Shown here piece after piece: positions 1 to 9,276 of a stretch of DNA of 49,401 nucleotides (the first letter of the stretch is position 1; every line of letters starts with the position of its first letter). The stretch comes from Deltaproteobacteria bacterium (GTDB lineage: Bacteria > Desulfobacterota > Syntrophia > Syntrophales > JAIPED01): assembly GCA_021737325.1 (NCBI GenBank), contig JAIPED010000006.1, positions 1 through 49,401 on the forward strand, given 5' to 3'. The notes beneath the pieces were generated by a model. That model did not search any database. It was given only the letters and a program-made list of their open reading frames with translations, and had not been told where the DNA came from. The position numbers and the translations under genes were made by a program.

Positions 1-400
1 TGATCTCTTCTGGCATACTGCGGTTGAAAGAGCGCAATCCAGCTTCAACATGCGCCACGGGGAAATGTAGTTTTACCGCCGCCAACGCGCCAGCCAGTGT
101 TGAGTCTGTATCACCATAGACCAGTACCCAATTTGGTTGCTCAAATAGTAAAACACTCTCAACCGCCTCAATCATGCGCCCAGTATTTTGGCCATGCGTG
201 CCACCGCCAATGCCGAGGTGATAATTCGGATGCGGGATATCTAAGTCGTTAAAGAACACATCGCTCATGTTTGCATCAAAATGTTGCCCCGTATGAACTA
301 TGATCTCGTGCATATTACAGCGATGTTCACGAAGAACACGCGAGACAACCGCTGCTTTGATAAACTGCGGACGAGCACCGATGACAGTGACTACTTTCAT
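1..400 (-). CDS. wecB: Non-hydrolysing UDP-GlcNAc-type 2-epimerase (WecB/WbpI family), N-terminal part
   Basis: The gene starts at ATG 398-400 and runs off the left edge, so only the first 133 codons of a protein normally about 360-380 residues long are present. The N-terminus contains GARPQFIKA, followed by VHTGQHFD, VYGDTDSTLAGALAA and HVEAGLRSFNR, all hallmarks of the non-hydrolysing 2-epimerase fold that binds UDP. The family inverts C2 of UDP-GlcNAc derivatives in the cytoplasm. Because wbpA, wbpB, wbpD and wbpE lie in the same cluster, the likely substrate is UDP-GlcNAc(3NAc)A, which would make this the WbpI step. That substrate choice is inference from context; WecB activity on plain UDP-GlcNAc is the alternative. 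The start codon lies 10 bases downstream of the stop of the broken deacetylase gene. Confidence 0.9.
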   Translation of the reverse strand, partial: MKVVTVIGARPQFIKAAVVSRVLREHRCNMHEIIVHTGQHFDANMSDVFFNDLDIPHPNYHLGIGGGTHGQNTGRMIEAVESVLLFEQPNWVLVYGDTDSTLAGALAAVKLHFPVAHVEAGLRSFNRSMPEEI

Positions 401-409
401 GTTTTCTGA

Positions 410-1090
410 TTAACCTTGAATTAAATTTTGGTAAAAGCGGTAAGCGGCAGATTTCTGAAAGAACGAGTTATGCCAGAGCAGTGTGAATTTGCCGCCAGCT
501 AATCTTGCCCTTTTGTTTTAGTGTATGCGCATAGCATAGCGCATTTTTGGTGTACCCCATGCCCATGTAGCGTTCATCAATAAGAGAGCAATCCATCAGT
601 ACCAGTGCCGCTCCCTTAGCTTCACCGAGCGCCACCGCTCGGTATCAAACAGCGCGAACTCATGATTAGTGCCACACCGAAGACCTGGACGATCTGCATA
701 AGATAAGGTGGAATAATAGCTCATGCCGGAAGAGCTTCCCAGTTCCGGGCGGTTTGCACAGTCTGCCAGCGCAAGGAGTGCTGTCGCCCACCGAAACCCG
801 AATAGCAATACCTTCTTCGTTCAGGATACGGCGTAGCGTATCCGCTTCGCACTTTGTCTGCTCTGGACCCTTGTAGGTCATGTAGCTCGGGTGTATGCCA
901 ATTTCATGTCCGCACTTGTTCAAAAAAACTAATTTTGGAACGGCTGCACATAATGGAATAGTTACAGTACCTGCAACAGATAAGAAACCTGAAGAACAGT
1001 TACTTCCTTCGAGGTACATGCGGAGAACATGCATCAAAAACTGAGTTTTATCATCGTGGTTGATCGGGAGATTATCAACATAACTTTTTA
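410..1090 (-). pseudogene. Degenerate polysaccharide deacetylase-family gene (several frameshifts, N-terminus missing)
   Basis: Family-typical segments occur in the right order but in shifting frames. GHEIGIHPSYMTY and EADTLRRILNEEG lie around 830-930 in one frame. GGRQHSLRWQT lies around 755-795 in a second. STLSYADRPGLRCGT lies around 665-720 in a third. LMDCSLIDERYMGMGYT lies around 545-600, back in the first frame. GGKFTLLWHNSFF, ending at stop 410-412, is in the third frame again. That makes at least four frame changes. The parent family consists of cytoplasmic or exported polysaccharide deacetylase-like proteins common in O-antigen clusters. The N-terminal third cannot be found and homology fades near 1090. 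The right boundary is approximate. Confidence 0.82.
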
Positions 1091-1207
1091 CTCGTGGTTA
1101 ACTGCGCTTATCTAGGATGCGTTACTTGGCAAGCGCTACATACAACAAAATGTCGGCACTCAAGCCAACTGATACAGACATTCTTAGGTGCCTCACAAAC
1201 AATTAAG

Positions 1208-2069
1208 TTACCGGGGTAACTTACTACAGATTTTCTTTGCCATTTTCCGCGCATAGTATGCAGGCATGCGCAGGATCCTGTCCCATCGTCCAGCATTGCA
1301 TGTCCAACAGTCCTTAGAATCACAGATACTAAATTTGGAATTGTTACGAAGCGCTTCCACATCAATCGCATAACATTCCTTGGCGGGCGCCAGTATTGAG
1401 TACACTTTGCCGACAAAGCCCGATCTAAGTATGCCTTCCCTAACATACAGCGCATAAAACTTATAAAAGCTATTGGAAACCAGGATCTCTTCGCCTGAAT
1501 AACTTCACATCGCCATCGACCGTTTCATAGTACACAGAACTCAACCACGGCATAATTGGAAACCGCTTCAAATATCCTAGATCCGCTTCCGCCAAGTGAG
1601 CTGTTGTAAAACATGGGCTACTTTTTACGCATCCCACCAATATGCACTTACCACCCAATTCTGCTATCTTACGGACTGGCTCATAAGCAGGAGAACTCTC
1701 ATCATGATTCCCCGTAATACCCTTTGCATTTTTACCAATTGCAACAAAAGAACACATCGGATGCCTGCTTCTGTGCGCGTCTCTACGCTCAAGCATAGCG
1801 CTCGGAAGAGCCCCAGCGTAACTTTTTTTACTTAAATTAAAAGCATGCTCTTTTTTCGGCTTTCTCAAAAAAACTCCGCCTGTAAACGCAAGAGAAACAA
1901 TAGTCCCCTCAGTGCCAACTATCTCAAGCAAGGCATCAATAAAAGCATTCGCTCCACTGAGCAGATGACCAACTTCACTTAGTGAAGCTCTAATTAAAAT
2001 GGTGTCACCGGGCTCAACACCCAGACAGCGTAAATCAAAAATGATTCTTTCTTTCGTTACTGTTGACAT
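1208..2069 (-). pseudogene. AAC(3)-family N-acetyltransferase, disrupted by one frameshift
   Basis: From ATG 2067-2069 the frame encodes an Antibiotic_NAT (aminoglycoside 3-N-acetyltransferase-like) protein with GVEPGDTILIRASLSEVG and GTEGTIVSLAFTG. It stops at TAG near 1470 after FRRRDPG. The C-terminal continuation is in another frame from about 1470 to stop 1208. It includes FYKFYALYVREGILR, ECYAIDVEAL and a Cys-rich tail (SICDSKDCWTC) typical of the family C-terminus. A single one-base indel explains both halves. In polysaccharide loci such enzymes probably acetylate amino sugars rather than confer drug resistance. The break could be real decay or an assembly error; the badly broken neighbour favours decay. 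An upstream ATG at 2168 is in frame but overlaps the flippase gene. Confidence 0.8.
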
Positions 2070-2130
2070 GAAAGGCAAGTGAGGGATGGTCGCATTTGAT
2101 CCATAATTTCGCAACTTTTTTCCACTGCTG

Positions 2131-3576
2131 TCAATAAGCCTTGCGCAACAATTTCCAATAATACGCAACTAACAAAACCGCCGTGCTCAGCAGTGCGACA
2201 GCCCAAGCGAGTGGAGAAATATAAGGAACGATGATGGCAATCATTAGCGGGACAATGGCTACTAAAGCCAACCCAAGGGAGACCAACAATGGCTGATATA
2301 TACTTTGTGCGCGATTGCCCGCTAGGTGTGCCACCCAGAAAAGGAAGCCGAAGTAACATATCGCGCTAACTCCCGAAAACAGCATAATCATGACCGACAG
2401 ATTACCGATATAAGCTCCGATGCCAATCGCTACTAAGCGCGTTATAAACAGAATGGCTTGAAGCATTAGGAATTGTTTTTGGCGTTCCATTACCGCAAAT
2501 AAAGTACTCAGGGGAGAAAAGACAAAACCGAAGAACAACCACGGCGCCATCCAACGCGAAAATTCTCCAGCTTGGCGCCACTGCTCGCCAAAGACAAGAG
2601 CAAATAGATCCGGCCCCAACAGTATTAGAATAAGAACCAGCGGCATGCCGATATGGATGAGCTTGGCTTGCAATTGAGAAACCAATGGGCCGTGCTGCCC
2701 AGCACGGTATGTTTCGGCGGCATTGCCGAAAAAGACCTGACCAATGGCGTCACCAAGGAGCGACGCTGGCAGAGAAATAACTCTATGGGCTAAAGAATAT
2801 AGGCCAGATGCCACCGGCCCGAACAGGGCTGCGAATAATATAGGCGGCAGTTGAGTTCCCGTAGTATTAAGAAGGCCATCCCACGTCAAAAAAAGTGGAA
2901 ACCGCCGGTACCGCCTTTTCGCAAGCAGGATGCCCTGCCAACTAATATGCCGGAAATTCGGACTCGTCAACGCCGGTAGCGCCAGACTGGTCGTCCCCAC
3001 GCCCTGACCCGCCACCTGTCCGAACAGCAGTGCAATGCCACCAAGTTTGTATGCCGCTAATTGAATTGCCAGCATGGCAATTGCTTGGCGTAGTTTAGTG
3101 GCGGCAATGGTAGTAAAACGCTTGGTACGAATTCCCCAGTAGCTAAACACCGAATAGGCGCCGCTTACCAACACACCAACGGGCAATAGCCAGAAATAGT
3201 TAGCTAGCTTGGGAACACTCAGGGTTACGGCTATGGCCTCACCGAGCAAGACCACCAATAACACAGTTAGAAGACTGCTAATCGCAACCAAAATCAGGCA
3301 TAGCGCCGCGACATTCGCGGCTTCCTGATCGTTTTCCGGCAATGGAATCGCCAGTTCGTAGCGTAGGCAGGAAACCACACCAATCAAAGCCAACAGACTA
3401 GCATACACCGCAAGAAGACCAAAATCTTCAGGGCTGTAGAGGCGCGTAAGCAACGGCGCGGCCAGCACCAGCAATATCTGCGCACTTGCCGTACCTCCCA
3501 CCAATATGCTCACCCCGCGGGCAAAGGTGTTTTTGGGCAGTATTTTTTGAACCAACGATTTTGCTTTGGCTATCAA
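2131..3576 (-). CDS. Wzx-type oligosaccharide flippase (MOP/polysaccharide transporter superfamily)
   Basis: This 481-residue, very hydrophobic protein has about 12-14 predicted membrane helices. The N-terminus (FARGVSILVGGTASAQ, then LLTRLYSPEDFGLLAVYASLLALIG) is characteristic of lipopolysaccharide flippases of the MATE-like fold. The family moves undecaprenyl-diphosphate-linked O-antigen units across the inner membrane. The start is TTG at 3574-3576 and overlaps the wbpE stop as TTGA, with GAAGGA a few bases upstream, so the gene is translationally coupled to wbpE. Amino-acid context (sugar-nucleotide genes on both sides, wzz upstream) supports a Wzx/Wzy-dependent pathway. The polymerase Wzy is not visible in this window. 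Confidence 0.88.
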   Translation of the reverse strand: MIAKAKSLVQKILPKNTFARGVSILVGGTASAQILLVLAAPLLTRLYSPEDFGLLAVYASLLALIGVVSCLRYELAIPLPENDQEAANVAALCLILVAISSLLTVLLVVLLGEAIAVTLSVPKLANYFWLLPVGVLVSGAYSVFSYWGIRTKRFTTIAATKLRQAIAMLAIQLAAYKLGGIALLFGQVAGQGVGTTSLALPALTSPNFRHISWQGILLAKRRYRRFPLFLTWDGLLNTTGTQLPPILFAALFGPVASGLYSLAHRVISLPASLLGDAIGQVFFGNAAETYRAGQHGPLVSQLQAKLIHIGMPLVLILILLGPDLFALVFGEQWRQAGEFSRWMAPWLFFGFVFSPLSTLFAVMERQKQFLMLQAILFITRLVAIGIGAYIGNLSVMIMLFSGVSAICYFGFLFWVAHLAGNRAQSIYQPLLVSLGLALVAIVPLMIAIIVPYISPLAWAVALLSTAVLLVAYYWKLLRKAY

Positions 3577-4676
3577 CTGCCGTGTCCTTCAACCAAAACA
3601 CGCACAACCGCGTTTTGGCCTGACTCTTTTAGGTCAGGCCCCATGGGCAGACTTAACACCCACTTAGCGTTCTGCATTGATATGGACATGAAGTCAAAAC
3701 AGCAAAGGTGTTTGTAAGCAGGTTGCTCGTTCAGCGGCACGGGATAATGAACCGCTGTCGGAATACCCGCATCCTTTAACTTCGCTTGTATTGCTTCGCG
3801 ATTTTCCACAAATATGGTGTATTGCGCAAAAACGGAGGTTCTATTGGGTCTTTGTTGCACGCGACGAATTCCCGCTTGATCCAATAACTCGTTGTATCTT
3901 GCGCCGTTTTTTTGGCGTTGTTGTACCTCCCAATCAAAGCGTTCCAATTTTGCTAAAACGATGGCACATTGCAAGGTATCCATACGCCCCCCAACACCAA
4001 CGCGGGTATGCACATAGCGTTGGCTCTGCCCATGCACGCGAATCTCACGGCAGGCTTTAGCGATTGCGTCATCGTTGGTAAAAATAGAGCCGCCATCGCC
4101 GTAACAACCGAGCGGCTTAGAAGGGAAAAAACTGGTGCAACCGATCGTGGAAAGATTACAACTCTTTTTCCCTTTGTATGTTGCGCCAAAACTCTGTGCG
4201 GCATCTTCAATCACGGGGATGTTGCCGTGCCGGGCGGCGATCGCGTTAATTTCATCCATATTTGCGGGCTGACCATAAAGGCTCACGGGCATAATCGCTT
4301 TTGTGCGGGGGGTTATCGCTTTTTCAATAAGTGAAGCATCCATATTACAAGTATCATCTTCAATATCCACGAATACGGGTGTCGCGCCGAGCAGAACAAT
4401 AACCTCCGCAGTTGCGACAAAGGTAAAAGGCGTGGTGATGACTTCATCACCTGACCTAATACCCAGCGCCATAAGGCTGATGAGCAGAGCATCGGTGCCG
4501 CTGGCAACGGTTATGCAATGTTTAGATCCTGTGTAGGCTTCTAACCGTTCTTCCAATTCACGAACTTCTGGGCCTAAGATATACTGCCCATGCGCTAAAA
4601 CACGGCAGATGCGCTCGTTGATGTTGCTTTCTAATGCTTGATATTGGGTTTTTAGATCAATAAAGGGTATTGTCAC
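3573..4676 (-). CDS. wbpE: WbpE-like DegT/DnrJ/EryC1 aminotransferase
   Basis: This 367-residue PLP aminotransferase begins at GTG 4674-4676 with GGGAG seven bases upstream. It carries VASGTDALLISLMALG, the VIEDAAQSFGA aspartate motif and the PLP-lysine segment FFPSKPLGCYGDGG, with Lys187 as predicted Schiff-base residue. Family members of this length and sequence transfer an amino group to C3 of UDP-3-keto-GlcNAcA, working with the WbpB dehydrogenase. The neighbours (wbpB and wbpD upstream, flippase downstream) match the UDP-ManNAc(3NAc)A pathway. The order here is B-D-E, so D precedes E. Other 3-amino sugar aminotransferases are possible, but the complete set of partners argues for WbpE. 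Confidence 0.9.
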   Translation of the reverse strand: MTIPFIDLKTQYQALESNINERICRVLAHGQYILGPEVRELEERLEAYTGSKHCITVASGTDALLISLMALGIRSGDEVITTPFTFVATAEVIVLLGATPVFVDIEDDTCNMDASLIEKAITPRTKAIMPVSLYGQPANMDEINAIAARHGNIPVIEDAAQSFGATYKGKKSCNLSTIGCTSFFPSKPLGCYGDGGSIFTNDDAIAKACREIRVHGQSQRYVHTRVGVGGRMDTLQCAIVLAKLERFDWEVQQRQKNGARYNELLDQAGIRRVQQRPNRTSVFAQYTIFVENREAIQAKLKDAGIPTAVHYPVPLNEQPAYKHLCCFDFMSISMQNAKWVLSLPMGPDLKESGQNAVVRVLVEGHGS

Positions 4677-4772
4677 TCAGAAACTCCCATAGCTTTTTCT
4701 TACTAACAGTGAAAAGAAGACACGCATTCTCTGTATAATGCGGAGGCTCATAAAAGCTCTGGCTAAAATCGC

Positions 4773-5354
4773 CTAATCACTGCGAGAACAAACTCCCGCG
4801 TGTAGCGAGTATCTTTGCCCCGTATTCAGACAAACAGCCTCTCCATCACCGCCTAACGGCAGTGTTAGGCGCGTTCCATACTCACTCATCCAGCCAATCT
4901 GCCTTGCCGGAGCGCCCACCATTAGCGCATAAGCCTTCACTTCTCTGTTCACCACAGCACCAGCGCCGATAAAGGCGTATTCGTTTATCGTTATTCCACA
5001 AACAATGGTGCAATTCGCGCCAAGCGTTACCCCCTTTTTAATAAGCGTGCGGCGGTACTCATCTTTTCGTGATACCGCCGCTCGAGGGTTATAAACATTG
5101 GTAAAAACGCAAGAAGGCCCGCAAAAAACATCGTCTTCGAGCGTTATCGCATCGTAGATGCTCACATTATTCTGCACCTTGCAGTTATTACCAATAATAA
5201 CATCATTGGCAACAAAGACATTCTGCCCCAAGGAACAGCCCTTTCCTATCTTGGCATTGCCGCAAATATGTGTCCAATGCCAAACACGGGTGCCAGCACC
5301 AACAACCGCCCCTTCGTCAATTAACGCCGTGGGATGAATGAACACTTCTTGCAT
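4773..5354 (-). CDS. wbpD: WbpD-like UDP-3-aminosugar N-acetyltransferase (left-handed beta-helix)
   Basis: The 193-residue protein is built of hexapeptide repeats from about residue 10 to 150 (for example [64 protein letters not shown]). These are signatures of trimeric left-handed beta-helix acyltransferases. WbpD acetylates the 3-amino group of UDP-GlcNAc3NA using acetyl-CoA. The start ATG overlaps the wbpB stop by one base (TAATG), giving tight coupling. The C-terminal 35 residues after the helix contain two cysteines and look like a small accessory tail. A 96-bp gap separates it from wbpE. Confidence 0.88.
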   Translation of the reverse strand: MQEVFIHPTALIDEGAVVGAGTRVWHWTHICGNAKIGKGCSLGQNVFVANDVIIGNNCKVQNNVSIYDAITLEDDVFCGPSCVFTNVYNPRAAVSRKDEYRRTLIKKGVTLGANCTIVCGITINEYAFIGAGAVVNREVKAYALMVGAPARQIGWMSEYGTRLTLPLGGDGEAVCLNTGQRYSLHAGVCSRSD

Positions 5355-6403
5355 TAGTACTCCAGAGGCAATGAAACCGCTCTGCCATCACGGGCAGAAA
5401 GATAGGCGGCAATGATTATTTCTAGTGATTTTAATCCTTCACGACCATCCGTTTCCGGTAAGGCAACACCCCTAAAAACATCCACAACATTTTTATAATA
5501 AAGAGGATGACCAAAACCATAAACCGATGTCGTTTCATAGTTAGTCTTCTTTATCTCGTCATCGTAGTCGCGTTTATCAGCAAATTTCCAATCCTGAATC
5601 TCATTAACCGCCATACCGCCAACGCGCACAGTCCCTTTCTCTCCCAGTATCGTGATCGAACCTTCCATGTTTTTCGGATAGGTAAGCATCGTTACCGCCA
5701 TGGAACCAAGCGCGCCATTACGCCAGCGAACATTCAAAACCGCCGTATCCTCGGCTTCAATATCGCGGGTGGTGCTAATGAAGGAATGGACTGTATCAAC
5801 GGGTCCTACCAACCAATCCAACAAATCAATATAGTGGCTCGCTTGGTTCATCAAAGCGCCGCCATCAAATTCCCAGGTGCCACGCCATTTAGCGGCAGAG
5901 TAATACTCTTGAGGGCGCGTCCAAAAAACATTCAGGTGAACCAAATGAATCTTGCCAAAGCGCTTTTCTTCAATAACCCGCTTTAACAACTGTAGTGTGG
6001 AATTGCGTCTATTTTGCTTAACAACAAACAACCGTACCCTTGCATCATCGCAGGCCTTGACCATCTGCCGAGCATCCGCCCAGCGCGTTGCCATCGGCTT
6101 TTCACTGATAACGCTAACGCCATTATTGGCGCACAAGATCGCCTGAGAGGGGTGTATGCCGCTAGGTGCACAAAGCGCAACAACATCAAGATTCTCTTGG
6201 TGCAACATATCGGAAAGCAGCTGGTATCCCTTAACATCGTAGCGCTTGGCATGGTCATCAAGAACCGCTTTGTTCGTGTCGCAAACCGCCACAAGTTCAA
6301 GGTTTGATGCATGCTCTGCAATGGAAACAAAATGATTTTTAGAGATCCGTCCACAGCCAACAACGGCTATGCGAATCCGACGACCTTCTATATGATCATA
6401 CAT
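5354..6403 (-). CDS. wbpB: WbpB-like NAD-dependent UDP-N-acetyl-2-amino-2-deoxyglucuronate dehydrogenase
   Basis: This 349-residue Gfo/Idh/MocA oxidoreductase has an N-terminal Rossmann fold with [11 protein letters not shown] (residues 14-24). The conserved ISEKP motif (Lys102) and a C-terminal substrate domain follow ([20 protein letters not shown]). The family member WbpB oxidises C3 of UDP-GlcNAcA, giving the ketone used by WbpE, and recycles NADH with 2-oxoglutarate. It lies between wbpA (41-bp gap) and wbpD (one-base overlap), as expected for a stepwise pathway operon. Length and motifs are complete and nothing looks broken. Confidence 0.92.
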   Translation of the reverse strand: MYDHIEGRRIRIAVVGCGRISKNHFVSIAEHASNLELVAVCDTNKAVLDDHAKRYDVKGYQLLSDMLHQENLDVVALCAPSGIHPSQAILCANNGVSVISEKPMATRWADARQMVKACDDARVRLFVVKQNRRNSTLQLLKRVIEEKRFGKIHLVHLNVFWTRPQEYYSAAKWRGTWEFDGGALMNQASHYIDLLDWLVGPVDTVHSFISTTRDIEAEDTAVLNVRWRNGALGSMAVTMLTYPKNMEGSITILGEKGTVRVGGMAVNEIQDWKFADKRDYDDEIKKTNYETTSVYGFGHPLYYKNVVDVFRGVALPETDGREGLKSLEIIIAAYLSARDGRAVSLPLEY

Positions 6404-6444
6404 AAAGAAATCCCTTCTTTCTTAAAGATCTCCAACAGAGGATA

Positions 6445-7743
6445 TTACCCTTTAACAACATTTGCACCAGCAGGGTACCTGCCACGAGTATCAACTATTA
6501 GCTGTGCGTGTTTTTGCATCTGCTCATAATCAAAATCATCATGATCGGTTGCAATCAGCACACAATCGTAACCCTTGATGTTTTGTGGCGTTAGGTTAAC
6601 TGATCTCATTGCTAATTTATGCTTACGCGTTTGTGGCAGGACGGGAAAAAAGGGATCGCTGTAATCCACCTGCGCACCGCGGGTAATCAACATCTCCAGC
6701 AATTCCAAAGATGGTGATTCACGAAGATCATCAATGTTTTTTTTGTAAGAAACTCCCAAGAGTAAAACCTTCGCGCCGTTAATCGGCTTTTTACGGGCAT
6801 TTAATGCAGCAATCGTTTTTTGCACAACATACTCAGGCATTGACGAATTTATCTCCCCGGCGAGTTCAATAAAGCGGGTGGAAAAAGCGTATTCCCGCGC
6901 CTTCCATGTTAGATAAAAGGGATCTATCGGTATGCAATGCCCACCAAGACCAGGCCCGGGATAAAACGCCTGAAAACCAAAAGGCTTTGTTTTTGCCGCG
7001 TTGATAACATCCCAAACATCTATGCCCATTTTATCAAAAAGCATTTTTAATTCGTTGACCAAGGCAATGTTTACCGCACGGTAAATATTCTCTAAAAGCT
7101 TCGCTGCTTCCGCCACACTCGGGGAAGAAACCGCTACCATCTTCTCAATAACACTGCCGTATAACGCCAGCGCCAGCTCCAGACAAGCGGGAGTATGGCC
7201 ACCTACCAGCTTGGGAATTATCGCTGTGGAAAAATCAGCGTTATTTGGATCCTCTCTCTCGGGGGAGTAAGCAAGATAAAAATCTTCACCAGCTTTCAGA
7301 CCCTTCTTCTCCAAAATGGCACGCATATCCTCACTGGTTGTTCCTGGATAGGTAGTGGATTCCAACGAAATTAGCTGCCCCCGACGCAGATATTGCTCTA
7401 TTGTCTTGGTCGTATCAAAAACGAAACGCATATCAGGCTCGCGATGGGTACCCAAAGGTGTTGGCACACAAATGATCAAACAATCAGCAGTAGGAAGCTT
7501 GGAAAAATCCGTTGTCGGCACGAACGATTGTGTAATGGCGCAAATGCGCTCCGCTTCGATATGTTTGATGTACGATTTACCCTCTGTAAGAGTGTCAACT
7601 TTTTCCACATCAAGATCAAAACCAATTACCTGAAAACCCGCTCGGCAAAACTCTATCGCTAATGGTAGCCCTACATAACCAAGTCCGATAATGCCTACAA
7701 CCGCGCTTTTATCGCTTATCTTTCTCATCAACTCCGACTTCAT
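6445..7743 (-). CDS. wbpA: WbpA-like UDP-N-acetyl-D-glucosamine 6-dehydrogenase
   Basis: This 432-residue nucleotide-sugar dehydrogenase begins with the NAD-binding segment GIIGLGYVGLPLA (residues 17-29). The three domains of the UDP-Glc/GDP-Man dehydrogenase family are all recognisable. The catalytic cysteine lies in GLGGHCIPIDP at Cys270. WbpA oxidises UDP-GlcNAc to UDP-GlcNAcA in two NAD-dependent steps and is the first enzyme of the UDP-ManNAc(3NAc)A route. It is the first gene after the hairpin terminator that follows rfbD, so it probably has its own promoter in the 109-bp gap, although I could not identify convincing -35/-10 boxes. WecC-type dehydrogenases are close relatives; the neighbours decide for WbpA. 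Confidence 0.92.
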   Translation of the reverse strand: MKSELMRKISDKSAVVGIIGLGYVGLPLAIEFCRAGFQVIGFDLDVEKVDTLTEGKSYIKHIEAERICAITQSFVPTTDFSKLPTADCLIICVPTPLGTHREPDMRFVFDTTKTIEQYLRRGQLISLESTTYPGTTSEDMRAILEKKGLKAGEDFYLAYSPEREDPNNADFSTAIIPKLVGGHTPACLELALALYGSVIEKMVAVSSPSVAEAAKLLENIYRAVNIALVNELKMLFDKMGIDVWDVINAAKTKPFGFQAFYPGPGLGGHCIPIDPFYLTWKAREYAFSTRFIELAGEINSSMPEYVVQKTIAALNARKKPINGAKVLLLGVSYKKNIDDLRESPSLELLEMLITRGAQVDYSDPFFPVLPQTRKHKLAMRSVNLTPQNIKGYDCVLIATDHDDFDYEQMQKHAQLIVDTRGRYPAGANVVKG

Positions 7744-7784
7744 CGCCTCTGCTCCAATCCTCGCTTAATATCGCAATAACCGAC

Positions 7785-7824
7785 AATAAAAATCTATGCG
7801 GAAAAACTTTGATATCATCCGCAT
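7785..7824 (-). terminator. Rho-independent terminator after rfbD
   Basis: The inverted arms ATGCGGA (7796-7802) and TCCGCAT (7818-7824) form a seven-pair stem with a 15-base loop. Read on the minus strand the stem is followed by AGATTTTTATTG, a T-rich tract. It lies about 30 bases beyond the rfbD stop and separates the rhamnose genes from wbpA. Confidence 0.65.
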
Positions 7825-7852
7825 TCTGGCTGAATATCTCTAATCTTTTCGT

Positions 7853-8716
7853 TTAGTAACTACTACTGTTAGATAAAAGATAGTCGCTCAACGATTGCTT
7901 CCATGGTCGTATCTCTGCTCCTATCTCTTTTCTTATTTTTTTTTTAGACATCGCCGAGTTTTTGGGGCGTTGCGCCTTGGTGGGATAATCGACGCTGGCA
8001 AGTCTTTTAATGGCAACCTCTTTCCCCTCAATTTCGCGGGAAAGACGATATATCTCGCAGGCAAAGTCATACCACGATGTTACGCCTTCGTTGGAGAAGT
8101 GATAAATGCCGTATTTTTTAGAATCATCGCCAACTATTTTCACAAGTAGTTGCGCTATATCGACTGCCGAGGTCGGTGAACCCAATTGATCAGCGACAAC
8201 ACCAATTTCCTCTCGTTCACGAAAAAGCCGTTGCATTGTGTGAACAAAATTCGCCCCATACCGTCCATAAAGCCAGGAAATACGAATAATGAAGAACTCA
8301 TCAATCGTCTCTTGAATATTCTTTTCTCCTAATAACTTGCTCTTGCCATAAACACCCAGAGGATTGGGTGTATCGCTCTCTGTATATTCACCGATTTTTG
8401 TCCCATCAAAAACATAATCGGTAGAAATGTGAATCAAACGGGATTTCTTATTCTTTGCCAGCTCGGCAAGATTCTTAACTCCCTCGCCATTTATCTTGAA
8501 TGCTATAATCGGCTCCTCTTCAGCTTTGTCCACCGCCGTGTATGCCGCACAATTAATGATCCAGTCTATTGCTCTCGGTTTTGCAAACCGCTGAAGTTGC
8601 TCAGCATTAGTTATATCAACTTCCTTATCGCTAGCAATGTAGCTAACCTGCCCTTGCCTTAAAATATCTTCAACCTCCGCACCCAACATCCCTCTATTTC
8701 CAACAAGCCAAATCAT
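7853..8716 (-). CDS. rfbD: dTDP-4-dehydrorhamnose reductase
   Basis: The 287-residue NAD(P)-dependent short-chain reductase starts MIWLVGNRGMLG. I chose ATG 8716 over the in-frame ATG 8746 for three reasons. The Rossmann glycine motif begins immediately, CGAGG lies just upstream, and the longer form would overlap rfbC. Other signatures are IINCAAYTAVDKAE, HISTDYVFDG and the catalytic YGKSKLLGE (Tyr-x3-Lys). It performs the last step of dTDP-L-rhamnose synthesis, reducing dTDP-4-keto-L-rhamnose. It is the last gene of the rfbB-A-C-D run and is followed by a terminator. Confidence 0.93.
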   Translation of the reverse strand: MIWLVGNRGMLGAEVEDILRQGQVSYIASDKEVDITNAEQLQRFAKPRAIDWIINCAAYTAVDKAEEEPIIAFKINGEGVKNLAELAKNKKSRLIHISTDYVFDGTKIGEYTESDTPNPLGVYGKSKLLGEKNIQETIDEFFIIRISWLYGRYGANFVHTMQRLFREREEIGVVADQLGSPTSAVDIAQLLVKIVGDDSKKYGIYHFSNEGVTSWYDFACEIYRLSREIEGKEVAIKRLASVDYPTKAQRPKNSAMSKKKIRKEIGAEIRPWKQSLSDYLLSNSSSY

Positions 8717-8726
8717 GAAAACCTCG

Positions 8727-9275
8727 TTATAGCTCCTCCAAAACATCGCTCAACCTTGGCAGTGCGGCATCTTTAGGCGACAGTATGGGGTTTTTAACAT
8801 TCCAAGAAATGGCTATCTCAGGGTCGTCCCAGCGAATTCCGGCATCATGCATCGGGCTATATTCATTTGTGCATTTGTAGAGAAAATAGGCGCTTTTGCT
8901 GAGCGTTAGAAAACCATGGGCAAAACCGACGGGAATATAAACCATCTTGTGGTTATCATCATTTAGTTCAATCCCCACCCACCGCTTAAATGTGGAAGAC
9001 TCTGGTCGCATATCAACAGCGACATCCCAAACGGTGCCACTAATAACCGAAACCAGCTTCCCTTGTGCCTTAGGCTCTTTTTGGTAGTGAAGCCCTCGGA
9101 GAACGCCTTGCCTTGAAAAGGAGATATTATCCTGAACAAAATGTTCAGGCAAAGCAACATTCTGGAAATCGGACCCCTTAAAAGATTCTTTAAAATATCC
9201 CCGCTCATCAGGAAAAATTTTAGGGGTGATTACTATAACTTCGGGAATATCCAATGGCTGAAAGGAAAAGGGCAT
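8727..9275 (-). CDS. rfbC: dTDP-4-dehydrorhamnose 3,5-epimerase
   Basis: The 182-residue protein is of normal length for RmlC, a cupin-fold dimeric epimerase. It contains PKIFPDERGYFKESF, the catalytic RGLHYQ (His63) and VWDVAVDMRPES. Tyr and Asp residues expected in the active site are present in the FLTLSKSAYFLYKCTNEYSP region. It epimerises C3 and C5 of dTDP-4-keto-6-deoxyglucose. AGGAAG lies about seven bases before the ATG, and one base separates it from the rfbA stop. Confidence 0.95.
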   Translation of the reverse strand: MPFSFQPLDIPEVIVITPKIFPDERGYFKESFKGSDFQNVALPEHFVQDNISFSRQGVLRGLHYQKEPKAQGKLVSVISGTVWDVAVDMRPESSTFKRWVGIELNDDNHKMVYIPVGFAHGFLTLSKSAYFLYKCTNEYSPMHDAGIRWDDPEIAISWNVKNPILSPKDAALPRLSDVLEEL

Positions 9276-9276
9276 A

